The notes: generated by a model not told the origin, from the sequence alone. Shown: positions 16,813-25,012, counted from the stretch's first letter. The stretch: 51,441 nt of DNA from JAAYUK01 sp964392915 (GCA_964392915.1 CAYMRS010000013.1:1-51441); one strand, 5' to 3'. Numbers and translations are program-made.

Positions 16813-18069
16813 TCAGTGCGTTCCTTTATATTCCGGCAACTGCCTCGTGACCGGGAACCGGTTCAGAATCCAGCGAAAAACCAGCATGTGCAGGGTAATC
16901 ATGGCCATTATCATGATGTTCTCTGTCCATGGCGGAATAATCGAAGTCCAGTGATCAGGCAGATGCCAGTTAAACGCAATCAGGTTCACGTTGACACGAT
17001 TCATCACGATGCCGATAAGCGCGTACACTGCCGAGAAACGTATCAGGCCGATTTTCTCAGTGCGGACTCCGACGGTGAAGAGCAGCATCGGAACGACGAC
17101 GAACCCGAACAGCTCAACAAGATACCAGTAGCCGAACGGCGTGGTAAGCAGGCTCCAGTGATTATCCTGGGCTAGTGCCAGCAATTTGAGCGCGACATAA
17201 ACATACATTGCGAGAGCAGCTCCCTTGCCGAGGCTGAGCGTCAGCGGACGAACATGCGAAATGAACTCTTCATCGCACCGTTCCCGGAAGAAGCGGACAG
17301 CCACGAAGGCGAGCAGCAGAGCGAACGACATTGCCGCATAGATAGTCGAGCTGAAGAAAAGGAGCGGCAGGTGTGAAGTATACCAGAGCGGATGGAGTTT
17401 GCCGGGCGCGATCAGGTACATTGCGCCGAGCGCCGACTGGTGGACGGTCGAGAGAATAACACCGCCGATAATCAGTGCAACGGTGATTGATGTGGCCCAT
17501 CGGTGCAGGCGACGGGAGCCGATCCACTCGAGGATCGACGGTGAAAATTCGAGCAGCTGAACTGTTACATAAAGGCCGACATGCCAGGCGACGACAAACA
17601 GCACCGACGACGGCCCGAAATTAATCAGCATCGGATAGTAGATGCGCCAAGGTCTGCCGAGGTCAATCAGCAGATATGATGCGGCAAAGGCGTATCCGAG
17701 CATGCCGCCGAGCACTGCGAGGCGCACGAGAACTCGATACTGCTTCATGCCGAAGAGGTAATAAGCTGCCGCGACAACAAATCCTGCACCAAAGAGCGGT
17801 TCTCCGGCGAAAATCCCCCAGCTCAGGAGCAGTCCCCATGGATACTCGTGATTCGCATGGATTACCGTCGCAAGTCCCTGCGTATACCGCATGTAGAAGA
17901 CCGGCGCCGCGGTGGCGAGAATCGCGGCCGCCAGCAGATTAAACGGCGTAACAAGTGAACGGGAGTATTCCGCAGGCGTCATGCCCATGAAGAGTTTTGA
18001 CAGAAAGCGCTCCCGGAAACTTGAGGAAGCAATTGTTCTGTGCTGGGCGACATCGGCTTGTTTATTCAT
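16813..18069 (-). CDS. NrfD/HybB-family integral membrane quinone-interacting subunit
   Basis: A 418-residue protein with about ten helices. It shows the HybB hallmarks: LIDLGRPWRIYYPM near the middle and ILSTVHQSALGAMYLI followed by KLHPLWYTSHLPLLF. This family moves electrons between the quinone pool and a periplasmic Fe-S subunit and binds no cofactor itself. It overlaps the upstream ferredoxin gene by eight bases, so the two form a unit as in HybA-HybB. The long plus-strand frame across 17912-18961 is a shadow of this region. Confidence 0.93.
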   Translation of the reverse strand: MNKQADVAQHRTIASSSFRERFLSKLFMGMTPAEYSRSLVTPFNLLAAAILATAAPVFYMRYTQGLATVIHANHEYPWGLLLSWGIFAGEPLFGAGFVVAAAYYLFGMKQYRVLVRLAVLGGMLGYAFAASYLLIDLGRPWRIYYPMLINFGPSSVLFVVAWHVGLYVTVQLLEFSPSILEWIGSRRLHRWATSITVALIIGGVILSTVHQSALGAMYLIAPGKLHPLWYTSHLPLLFFSSTIYAAMSFALLLAFVAVRFFRERCDEEFISHVRPLTLSLGKGAALAMYVYVALKLLALAQDNHWSLLTTPFGYWYLVELFGFVVVPMLLFTVGVRTEKIGLIRFSAVYALIGIVMNRVNVNLIAFNWHLPDHWTSIIPPWTENIMIMAMITLHMLVFRWILNRFPVTRQLPEYKGTH

Positions 18070-19036
18070 GGTCCACCTCGCGGGACTCGCTCACGGCTTT
18101 TTGCGCGGGGTCTTCTTTCTTTTCTTTCTTGTGAAGGGCGGCGTACAGCATGCCGAAGATTGCCGGAAAGGTGGTGAAAATGACCGGAACCGAAGAGAGA
18201 AATCCTTCGGTCAGTTCTATCAGCGGTTTCTTCGGCAGGTTGCCCGGCAGGCCATACTTGTCGAATGGCACGGCGGAAAGGTACATCCAGGAGGTGCCGC
18301 CGACTTCCTGCTCGCCGTAGATATGGTCGATATATTGCTTCGGATTGTCCATAATACGCCTGCGGGCCATTTTAATCAGATCCGTGCGTTTACCGAAGAT
18401 GAGCGCGCCGGCGGGACAGGCATCGGCACAGGCCGGCAGCTGATTATTTGCGATGAGGGTGCTGCAAAAAGTGCACTTTACCACCTTTGCATCCAGCGGG
18501 CTCTCATAGTCATACCCGGGAATATTGAAAGGGCATGCCATGACACAATAACGGCAGCCGAAGCAGAGGTCTACGTTGTAAACAACAGCTCCCTGCTGAG
18601 TCTTGGTGAATGCCTGAATGGGACAGACGGTCGCGCATGCCGGTTCGAGACAGTGATTGCACTGAATTTTCCGGTACAGCGGGTGCTCCTTGTTCTTCGG
18701 GTTCTGATAGCGGTTCACAACGGTGTATGCCTTTGCGGAGGGCCAGCGTTTTTCGTTGAAGACCGCATGGTCATCAAACGGTCTTTCGGGCTTCGGCAGC
18801 GAATTGGCTTCGCCGCATGCCTGCTCACAGCTTCTGCAGCCGACACAGAGGGTCAGGTCCACCAGCATCCCGAAGCTCTCCGGCCATCCAGAAAATTCTG
18901 GCCGCGCAGTTGCCGGGCGCGGCAGGCCGAGTGCGGCTCCTCCAGCCAGCAGAGAGAGTGAGAGAAGGCGGCGCCGGGTTATCCCGCTGCTTTTTTTCTG
19001 CGTGCTCTGCGGCGCTACTGTTGTTTCATCGCTCAT
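18062..19036 (-). CDS. Tat-exported ferredoxin-like electron-transfer subunit (HybA-like)
   Basis: A 324-residue protein with a Tat signal (TRRRLLSLSLLAGGAALGL, about 25-43). Four cysteine clusters for four [4Fe-4S] centres follow: CVGCRSCEQAC, CNHCLEPACATVC, CFGCRYCVMAC and CTFCSTL..CADAC. A C-terminal helix (about 280-300) plus a Lys-rich tail anchors it. This is HybA/DmsB architecture: a periplasmic Fe-S relay between NrfD/HybB and a cytochrome or a catalytic subunit. No catalytic hydrogenase or molybdopterin subunit is adjacent, so the c-type cytochromes are the likely partners. Confidence 0.92.
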   Translation of the reverse strand: MSDETTVAPQSTQKKSSGITRRRLLSLSLLAGGAALGLPRPATARPEFSGWPESFGMLVDLTLCVGCRSCEQACGEANSLPKPERPFDDHAVFNEKRWPSAKAYTVVNRYQNPKNKEHPLYRKIQCNHCLEPACATVCPIQAFTKTQQGAVVYNVDLCFGCRYCVMACPFNIPGYDYESPLDAKVVKCTFCSTLIANNQLPACADACPAGALIFGKRTDLIKMARRRIMDNPKQYIDHIYGEQEVGGTSWMYLSAVPFDKYGLPGNLPKKPLIELTEGFLSSVPVIFTTFPAIFGMLYAALHKKEKKEDPAQKAVSESREVDHE

Positions 19037-19063
19037 GGCTCATATCCTCCTCGCGTGTGCATA

Positions 19064-19525
19064 TCATCCTTTTCCATTTCTTGTGTGGCAGATCTGCGTA
19101 CATCCCTTGGGCGATGTTCCGAGTTCTCCCATGCCGATATGGCAGGTGAAGCATTTTTTGTGCAGCGCAACTTTCAGGCCGGGAAGTTCGGGTGATTGGG
19201 CTGATGCTTCGGTGTGGCAGCCGCTGCAGGGCAAAAACTGCTGCTTCACCGAGCGTTTGAAATGCGCGGCATCAATAGCGTGGCATTCCTTGCATGACGC
19301 GTTCATCTTGTCATTGTGCGTGTGATGGCATTGCCCGCATCCTTCAGCGAGCGCTGCGTGTTTGGCATGATCGAAGTCCACCGGGCCGAACTTTTTTTGC
19401 ACGGTGTTGATTGTTATCGTTCCGGGCAACGCGGTTCCGGCCCCGGTGGCCGGGGTGAGCAGAAAAAAAGAGACCGGAGCGACGCAGAGAACAAGTGCGG
19501 TAAGCTTCATTGCGAGCCTGTGCAT
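19064..19525 (-). CDS. Periplasmic class III (c3/c7-type) multihaem cytochrome
   Basis: A 153-residue exported protein with a signal peptide cleaved near TGAG (about 29). It has four canonical haem sites (CGQCHH, CKECH, CSGCH, CFTCH) and a fifth, unusual site, CTQICH, with three residues between the Cys. DHAKH near the front supplies distal His ligands as in c3/c7 cytochromes. It opens the Fe-S/NrfD/cytochrome series and probably shuttles electrons in the periplasm to or from that complex. Confidence 0.88.
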   Translation of the reverse strand: MHRLAMKLTALVLCVAPVSFFLLTPATGAGTALPGTITINTVQKKFGPVDFDHAKHAALAEGCGQCHHTHNDKMNASCKECHAIDAAHFKRSVKQQFLPCSGCHTEASAQSPELPGLKVALHKKCFTCHIGMGELGTSPKGCTQICHTRNGKG

Positions 19526-19553
19526 TGCTGCCTCCTTAAGTAGCTCCGGCGTT

Positions 19554-19943
19554 CTAGGTTCTGTGAGGATCAGCGGATTCCTGCCGCTTCGCTTTTTTGC
19601 TGCCGCGAAAATACGCGCGCACCGGACTCCAGCTTACCCACGTTAGCGCCGCGATGACCCGGCTGAAGATAACCGCAACCCCGTGGACGAACAGGATTGG
19701 AATGAGCGCGATGTAGATCAGGCCATAGATCGGTGCTGCGCAGAGCCCTTTGATGCTCCTGAACCGCATTTCAGGAGACAGCGTTTTCACAAAGATGAGG
19801 TCATCGGCCGCGATTTTCATCAGTCCGGCAAAAGGCTTCGGTTTCAGCAACTCCAGAAAGAGAATGAACCCGACGATAAAGGCGAGCATCAGAATATACT
19901 GGATTCCGTTTACCGTGCTGATATAGTCAAATAATGTTTGCAT
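19554..19943 (-). CDS. Small membrane protein with SPxxAYxxG tail (paralogue 1)
   Basis: A 129-residue protein with two hydrophobic regions (about 15-33 and 68-92) and a basic C-terminus containing SPVRAYFRGSKKAKR. That tail motif recurs in the next two genes upstream (WKPSRSYFAGRGKR and YSPTTAYMAGKKTKKR). The family is unknown to me. Being upstream of, and co-oriented with, the cytochrome series, it may help assemble or anchor that complex; this is inference. Confidence 0.7.
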   Translation of the reverse strand: MQTLFDYISTVNGIQYILMLAFIVGFILFLELLKPKPFAGLMKIAADDLIFVKTLSPEMRFRSIKGLCAAPIYGLIYIALIPILFVHGVAVIFSRVIAALTWVSWSPVRAYFRGSKKAKRQESADPHRT

Positions 19944-19991
19944 AAGATTACCTCCGTGCGAAAAAATATCCGGTCAGAACGAGCGACCGGC

Positions 19992-20363
19992 TCACTTGTT
20001 TACCTTCTTGGGTGTGGCGCGTTTTCCCCTTCCCGCAAAATAGGAGCGTGACGGTTTCCAGCCGGTGCCCGCAAGCCCGCCTGCTATGCGAACCGCCGTC
20101 ATCGCGACCGACGCGAGGCCGCTCACGATTGGAGCAACGCAGAGAATGAAAATCATCCCTATCCCGAAGAGCGGCAGAAAGAGGAGGAACATCAGACCGA
20201 AAACCGGTGCGATGATGAGAAGTCCCGCTGCGGTAATCTTCAGATACCGCCTGCTTGTATCTCCCGGAAGCACTCCGCGCGACCGAATATGGACTTCGTG
20301 TCCATCAACCGGATTCCAGTACACTCCCCGCGCTACTGCTGTTCCTCCACTGTACATACCCAT
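19992..20363 (-). CDS. Small membrane protein with SPxxAYxxG-like tail (paralogue 2)
   Basis: A 123-residue protein. The N-terminus (MYSGGTAVARGVYWNP..GVLPGDTSRRYLKI) aligns with that of the next gene upstream (MFLYKGGQTVKKGTYWES..GMLPGGTKEMYFRL). Two hydrophobic helices (about 45-65 and 70-95) and a basic tail with KPSRSYFAGRGKR follow. It is a clear divergent duplicate of its neighbour, of unknown function. Confidence 0.75.
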   Translation of the reverse strand: MGMYSGGTAVARGVYWNPVDGHEVHIRSRGVLPGDTSRRYLKITAAGLLIIAPVFGLMFLLFLPLFGIGMIFILCVAPIVSGLASVAMTAVRIAGGLAGTGWKPSRSYFAGRGKRATPKKVNK

Positions 20364-20420
20364 TTCAGACCTCCTGTGCGGCGCATGGGTGCCGGGCGCG
20401 TTGTGCCAGGCACGCTTCGG

Positions 20421-20822
20421 TTACTTTGTGTTGTCCTTGCCGGCTTCCTCATCATCCGTGCCGCGTTTCTTCGTCTTCTTGCCCGCCATGTAAGCAGTGG
20501 TGGGGCTGTACCCGAAGTTCGCATTCTTGCCGAGCATTTCCTTCATAAGGCGCGCTGTTGCGGTGCCAGCCGCATAGACGGCTGCGGAAAGGGCAAGCAG
20601 CGTGATGAAGACCAGAAATCCTGCTCCATACGGAAACGCCATTGAGAGAGCCAATCCGATGAGTACAATCGGGATTAACGCATAACTCTCAGGAAGCCGG
20701 AAATACATCTCCTTTGTTCCGCCCGGAAGCATGCCCTCGGTCTCAAGGACGATCTTGGCATTCTTCTCGGATTCCCAGTAGGTTCCCTTCTTGACGGTCT
20801 GTCCACCTTTGTAGAGAAACAT
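20421..20822 (-). CDS. Small membrane protein with SPxxAYxxG tail (paralogue 3)
   Basis: A 133-residue protein with a soluble N-terminus (GGQTVKKGTYWES..GMLPGGT), two helices (about 50-68 and 72-92) and a tail YSPTTAYMAGKKTKKRG followed by acidic residues. It is the first gene of the minus-strand run that continues through the cytochromes. A good AGGAGG-type site lies in front of the ATG. It is related to the next gene downstream; function unknown. Confidence 0.75.
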   Translation of the reverse strand: MFLYKGGQTVKKGTYWESEKNAKIVLETEGMLPGGTKEMYFRLPESYALIPIVLIGLALSMAFPYGAGFLVFITLLALSAAVYAAGTATARLMKEMLGKNANFGYSPTTAYMAGKKTKKRGTDDEEAGKDNTK

Positions 20823-20989
20823 CTCACACCTCCTCGTGTATTCAGGGCCTTTATCTTTTCAGCCGGGTCGGTGCTGCTGTTCCGGCTGTTCCACCTGCTT
20901 CTTCTTCTCCCGCCCCCCTTCTGTCGTCTTTTCCTGATTTCAGCTTATCATTTTGAAAAGGCGGTGGTAATTGGCAGAATGTCGGATAT

Positions 20990-21150
20990 TCCTAGGAAAA
21001 AATTCGTAGATGAGCCATTAGTGTTTCGCAGGGAAGAATTCGGATGCAGAATTCCGGGTTTAAGCCAGTATTCAGGTCAAAACTGGCATTGGCGGTGCGA
21101 GACATGGGGTTCAGTTCATGTTCGAACGGCGTCCGACGCCGTTCTCCGAG
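20990..21150. repeat. Palindrome-rich intergenic stretch
   Basis: The 378-base gap between the small-membrane-protein gene and the 21201 gene holds no convincing gene. It has three dyads: GAATTC repeated at 21036-21041 and 21049-21054, GCCAGT/ACTGGC at 21064-21087, and a perfect odd palindrome GAACGGCGTC-C-GACGCCGTTC at 21124-21144. They may form a transcript end or a REP-like unit. No T-run follows the last one, so I do not call a terminator. Confidence 0.4.
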
Positions 21151-21200
21151 GTGTTCGGCAATCACGTCTCTCCTGTACGTGTACGCCGCAGTCGGATCTT

Positions 21201-21749
21201 TTAATGAATCATGCTTTCGGCAAGCCTGATGAGTTCTATCGGCGGACCCAGAAAAAGGACTGTGTGATGGACATCATTCCGCGTCCAGCGCATTTGGCTG
21301 CAAGGACTGCCGGATGTGCACCTGCCGACCTGGAGCAGTGCCGGTCGGTTCTTGATGGTGTAGGCTGTTTCCTCCTGAATGCTGCTGAGCGCGACTCTCT
21401 GCAGAGCGCGCGGATTGGTGTTTCCGGATTGCTGCACAATGATGAGCGCGATGTCCGATCTGCGGGCGGCGCGGAACTCCATTGCAAGCGCCGGAAATGG
21501 TTTTTTCTGACCGATGAGCGATACGGGCGGCCACGAGATGCCCTCCGGAAAGTAGGCAGGCACGCTGACCTGGGCAAAGCCGAGGCTGCGCCGGGCTTCA
21601 TCAATGCTCGCAAACTGTCGGGCTGCGACACCCTGAAGCGATGCCGAAAGCCAGTTCAGTCCGCCGAATGCCGCTGCGACAAGCGCAGCAAGAATGCTCA
21701 TCACCACAAGGCCCCGCAGAATGCTCTGCCGGCTGTTCTTTATCTGCAT
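21201..21749 (-). CDS. Membrane-anchored protein of unknown function, partner of the M56 protease
   Basis: A 182-residue protein with one N-terminal helix (about 12-34) and a soluble, probably periplasmic domain of about 140 residues ending in LIRLAESMIH. It contains a single CTSGSPC pair. It begins three bases after the M56 protease gene, so they are co-translated. No family recognised. Its position suggests a substrate, inhibitor or sensor partner of the protease. Confidence 0.7.
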   Translation of the reverse strand: MQIKNSRQSILRGLVVMSILAALVAAAFGGLNWLSASLQGVAARQFASIDEARRSLGFAQVSVPAYFPEGISWPPVSLIGQKKPFPALAMEFRAARRSDIALIIVQQSGNTNPRALQRVALSSIQEETAYTIKNRPALLQVGRCTSGSPCSQMRWTRNDVHHTVLFLGPPIELIRLAESMIH

Positions 21750-21752
21750 GGC

Positions 21753-22778
21753 TCAGACCACATAGTAGGCGATGACCACAAACGCCGCAAAGGTGGCAAG
21801 GTGCGGAACTCCCCAGAGCGCTATGTCGCTCGGGAGTTCCTGCAGGCGGAGTATCCTGCTTTTCAGCAGAATATCGTGTCCATAGTCTTCAAGCGCGATT
21901 TCCAGGGGATGCCCACTCTTGCCGTCAGGTTCCTGCACCTCAAGAACAGGCGCCGGGCGAAGCATGCCGATTGCTTCGGCAAGGGCGCGGGGCTTTCCGG
22001 TCATGGCAATGGCATAGTCATCGCATGCCTTTTCCTCTTCCTGCGCAAGGCGGCGAAACTCAATCATCGCCACAGGATTGAAAAACATCACTGCCCGAAG
22101 CATATACGCGAACATAAGGAGCGGACGCCTGCTTCTGTGGATATGGGCAATCTCATGGGCGAAGGCTCCCTGCAGATGGTCGATATCATACCGGCGGAGC
22201 ATGCCGGTAGAGACACAAATAATCGGGTTCGTCCCCGTGCTCGAATACAACACCAAGTCGTCATCTTCAAGCACGGCGACAGAATCTTGACTGATCGGCA
22301 ATCCTGAGAGTGCCAGCCCAATTTTTTCTGACAACAGTTCATCAATATCTTCGGCGAACAGGTCGCTTTCGCCGCGCATATGCGCGATAGTATTGGTTAT
22401 GACCGGGATGAGTTCCTGCACAAGAAAGATTATTGAGCTCAGCCCGAGCACGATGAGCAGCGGAACAATCATCGGAACTGCTCCGGGCAGATCGAGCAGC
22501 AGCAGGCTGTTGCTGTCGAGCAGACTCTCCAGCCGGAAAAAAATAGTCCCGCGATCAGGAGAGAGAAACTGAAAGGCAGGAAACGCAATCAGCGGCAATG
22601 CAAGCACCATGACCCGCAGCCATTGCCTGCTCGCGGGATTGCGTATCTGCCACGCCATGATGGCGCATTCAACAAGCACTGCGACAACGATTGAGTGGAG
22701 CATGATTTGTATCAGGTACATGCCCCAATAGGTTGAAAGCAGCGCGTTTATGTTCCATATGTTGCTCATGCACCTCAT
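21753..22778 (-). CDS. M56/M48-type membrane zinc metalloprotease (BlaR1-like)
   Basis: A 341-residue integral membrane protein with helices near 20-45, 52-70, 100-125, 220-240 and at the C-terminus. The zinc site HEIAHIH (about 208-214) is followed by EEEKACDDYA, whose Glu is the third ligand, the BlaR1/MecR1 (M56) pattern. No penicillin-binding sensor domain is fused and no BlaI repressor is adjacent, so this is a minimal member. ATG 22769 (MSNIW) is an alternative start. A perfect 7+7 dyad overlapping a TATAAT lies about 40 bases upstream. Confidence 0.85.
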   Translation of the reverse strand: MRCMSNIWNINALLSTYWGMYLIQIMLHSIVVAVLVECAIMAWQIRNPASRQWLRVMVLALPLIAFPAFQFLSPDRGTIFFRLESLLDSNSLLLLDLPGAVPMIVPLLIVLGLSSIIFLVQELIPVITNTIAHMRGESDLFAEDIDELLSEKIGLALSGLPISQDSVAVLEDDDLVLYSSTGTNPIICVSTGMLRRYDIDHLQGAFAHEIAHIHRSRRPLLMFAYMLRAVMFFNPVAMIEFRRLAQEEEKACDDYAIAMTGKPRALAEAIGMLRPAPVLEVQEPDGKSGHPLEIALEDYGHDILLKSRILRLQELPSDIALWGVPHLATFAAFVVIAYYVV

Positions 22779-22815
22779 TTGTCCCGCTCGGCATGGAGTG
22801 TGCTGATGATCGGGA

Positions 22816-22834
22816 ATCTATATCAATTATAGAT
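22816..22834 (-). promoter_or_regulatory. Candidate operator/promoter of the M56 protease gene
   Basis: A perfect inverted repeat ATCTATA-TCAAT-TATAGAT. On the minus strand it contains TATAAT (22831-22826), a good -10 box about 50 bases before the protease start. A dimeric repressor bound here would block the promoter. No clear -35 is visible at 17 bases. Confidence 0.4.
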
Positions 22835-22884
22835 CGCGCGCCGTTTTTTTGGATGTTTGTCGTTCAGCACTCAGCGGGGGCGCC

Positions 22885-23030
22885 CCATATCATAACTCCC
22901 CCGCCCCCTCTTATCTTAAGAGGGGAGGCAGGATAGGGGCGCTTATGGCAATTGAGCGAGGTTCGTTTTGTTTTGTGCTGTTTCATTCCCCCGCCTGGGT
23001 CAAGAGGGGGCTGGAAGGAGTTAGCCTGAT
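22885..23030. repeat. Intergenic GC-rich palindromic repeats (copy 2)
   Basis: Runs CATAACTCCCCCGCCCCCTCTTA..TAAGAGGGGAGG and TGCTGTTTCATTCCCCC..CAAGAGGGGGCTGG lie 60-70 bases apart. They match, in order, the two blocks seen after the oad terminator (4518-4722). This is the second copy of an interspersed non-coding element; no gene is evident. Confidence 0.5.
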
Positions 23031-23118
23031 CGCGCTACTTTCTCGTCTGCTTTTTCTTCGCCTCCGGTGCGGGCAGGAGGCTGTTGACCCCTGCTGTCAA
23101 TAGTGAACCCCAAAGCAT

Positions 23119-23413
23119 TCAGGCGGCGAGCAGTCCTAATATAGATGTTTCGGTGCTGTCGCCTGAAACTCTTGGTTCATTCTCGGCTACTGGATGAGTA
23201 TGCTTTGAGTCAGTTGTCACCTTGAACTTCTTTACCTGCCTATGCGCTGGGCCGTATGATGCTTGTGCGATGCCAGGACTTCTATCTCCAGCCGCGCTCA
23301 GTTCGCGATAAGTTCCTGCCAACCTCCGCTGCCGACTGCTTCCCTTCTATCACCAAATTGACCGCCTCCTGCCGAAATTCCTTCGTGTATCGTCCTGTCG
23401 GAACTCTCTCCAT
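23119..23413 (-). pseudogene. Remnant of an IS3-family transposase (orfA and orfB pieces)
   Basis: Read on the minus strand, ATG 23413 opens MERVPTGRYTKEFRQEAVNL..EGKQSAAEVGRNLS, the typical start of IS3-family OrfA (HTH), but a TAG at 23284-23282 ends it after 43 codons. In another frame, down to 23119, VKKFKVTTDSKHTHPVAEN matches the middle of IS3-family OrfB (before the DDE catalytic core). Everything between and after is missing, so the element is dead. No intact inverted repeats seen. Confidence 0.8.
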
Positions 23414-23556
23414 TACACACATCCGTCTCGTATTTTACCCGATACGTTGGTGTCCTCTTTTTTCAGCATACATCACATCGTCTGTTTGGTCGTTATGAGC
23501 GGCAAAGTGCGTTCCCGCTCCGATCCCGCAGCTTCCGAATAGTTGGCACATTGGCA

Positions 23557-23605
23557 CACAGAAAAAGGGGCGGAGCGCGTGAAGCGCTCCGCCCCTTTTT
23601 CTGTG
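23557..23605 (-). terminator. Strong bidirectional terminator
   Basis: A perfect 21-bp stem (arms 23557-23577 and 23585-23605, GC-rich GGGGCGGAGCG core, T-rich outer part) with a seven-base loop. It sits 10 bases past the stop of the minus-strand gene ending at 23616 and ends that transcript. Its A/T outer arms would work on either strand. Confidence 0.9.
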
Positions 23606-23615
23606 ACTGCAAGTC

Positions 23616-24005
23616 CTATTTCCCGCCTCTTACCTTTGGGCATGCCTTTATGTCGGCATGATTCGCAGCTTTTGCAATGCATGCCTTTCGATCTTCACGC
23701 AGTTTGATGCGGGCGTCGATATGCTGAAGCGCTTTTGCCTTGTTCTCGGCAAACCTTGGGCCGGGCTTGCCTGCGCCATTCGGCTGTTTGCCCCTGCATG
23801 CCTGCATCTCTGCGGGACTTTGCGCCTTTTCGGCGCATGCCCTGAGGTCTGAATCTTTCTTTAAGTTCGCATCAAGATTCTGAAGATGTTTCGCCTTGCT
23901 CTGCTCAAACCTCGGTCCGGGCTTTGTCGCCACCGGGTCGGCTGCAAAAGCGGTAGACGCTATCATCAGAATCAGTGCTGAACTGATTGCAACACTCTTC
24001 ATCAT
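23616..24005 (-). CDS. Small periplasmic protein with two repeated modules
   Basis: A 129-residue exported protein with a signal peptide cleaved after AFA (about 21). The mature part is two copies of one 45-residue module: KPGPRFEQSKAKHLQNLD..RACAEKAQS..MQACRGK and KPGPRFAENKAKALQHID..KACIAKAAN..IKACPK. Each copy has two Cys about 12 residues apart, likely disulphide-linked, and Lys/Ala-rich amphipathic helices. It stands alone between a Tim44-like gene and a strong terminator. I do not recognise a family; small-ligand binding or envelope stress are guesses. Confidence 0.8.
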   Translation of the reverse strand: MMKSVAISSALILMIASTAFAADPVATKPGPRFEQSKAKHLQNLDANLKKDSDLRACAEKAQSPAEMQACRGKQPNGAGKPGPRFAENKAKALQHIDARIKLREDRKACIAKAANHADIKACPKVRGGK

Positions 24006-24031
24006 TGCGCTCTCCTTCCGGAAATGCCTTG

Positions 24032-25012
24032 TTATGCCTGGTTAATGGCGCTCAGTTTCCAGGGGTTGTTGCCGACCGGCCGTGTAACAGTCCAGAACTC
24101 TTCAAACTTCACCGGCTCGGTCTTGCTTCCGGAAACGACGGAACCCGATGCTTCATCAACCGAATAATCCAGCACATTGGCGGTAAAGAGCACGGTAATG
24201 AAGTCCTGCCCGCTCTCCTGCCATGCTTCAGTAATCTCGACATTGCGCACAGCGATATTCTCGATGCGGTTTATCTGCCGCTTGCCCTTCAATTCGTCCG
24301 CATCGGCCTGCATCGTGCGACGCATGTCATCAGTCAATACGCTTGCAGCTATTGTAAGATCGCGGTTGCCCCATGCCGATTGCACTTTGAAGAAGATGTC
24401 GGTTACTGCTTCCTTGAAGCGGACATCATCAAACGATGCATCCATCTGACGGACATGCTGCAGGCCCTGATCCGTATCAGACGGCTGATGCGCAACCTGC
24501 GGCTCAGCAGCCCGTGCGGTGTCGAATGTTGTCGGGGTGCCCTGCTGATAGCCGCTTGCTCCGGAGCGCTGATAGGCATAGCTCTCCTGTTCTTTTTTCT
24601 TCTTGAACATTCTGTAAACGAGAAACAGGACGCCTGCGATGAGCAGGATTTCGATCAGGCCGATACCGGAACCGCCAAATCCGCCGAGGCCTCCCATGGC
24701 ATGCGCTATGCCGCCAAAGAGCATGGCGCCGAGCAATCCTCCGGCGACGGCCGTGAGCATTGTCCTGCCGAAGCTTGGCGCAGCCGCGGGCGGCGTGACA
24801 GCCGACTGGTTCCGCTGTTGCTGCTGTGCCGCAGACGGACGTGATGTCTGGGATGCATCGGGCTTTGTCGGAGCTGACATGCTCCGTGAGCCGCGGCTTC
24901 CGGAAGACTTGCCACCGCCGGCGCGCGCCCATGCTTCAAGTTCAAATACGGTGCAGGTGAGAAATACGGCTACAAAGGCAATAGACAGCAATTTCAGAAT
25001 CTTTACTTTCAT
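24032..25012 (-). CDS. Tim44-like domain membrane protein
   Basis: A 326-residue protein. A signal/anchor helix (about 5-25) is followed by a Gly/Ser-rich stretch and a Gln/Pro-rich linker (about 35-75). A glycine-rich membrane segment (about 83-110: GGLLGAMLFGGIAHAMGGLGG) and a helix with a Lys-rich end (KKKKEQE) come next. The C-terminal 150 residues carry the Tim44-like fold (FFKVQSAWGNRDLT..LTDDMRRTMQAD..EFWTVTRP). ATG 25012 follows an AGGAGG and is chosen over an upstream frame opening at 25075. Bacterial members are poorly understood and have been linked to membrane or lipid binding. Confidence 0.85.
   Translation of the reverse strand: MKVKILKLLSIAFVAVFLTCTVFELEAWARAGGGKSSGSRGSRSMSAPTKPDASQTSRPSAAQQQQRNQSAVTPPAAAPSFGRTMLTAVAGGLLGAMLFGGIAHAMGGLGGFGGSGIGLIEILLIAGVLFLVYRMFKKKKEQESYAYQRSGASGYQQGTPTTFDTARAAEPQVAHQPSDTDQGLQHVRQMDASFDDVRFKEAVTDIFFKVQSAWGNRDLTIAASVLTDDMRRTMQADADELKGKRQINRIENIAVRNVEITEAWQESGQDFITVLFTANVLDYSVDEASGSVVSGSKTEPVKFEEFWTVTRPVGNNPWKLSAINQA

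Noticed and set aside
17912..18961. Plus-strand frame of 349 codons
   Set aside because: Antisense to the Tat ferredoxin and NrfD genes, whose motifs are unmistakable.
20871..22307. Plus-strand frame of 478 codons
   Set aside because: It covers the M56 protease and its partner in antisense, has no recognisable domain and is rich in Arg, Cys and His as shadow frames of GC-rich genes are.
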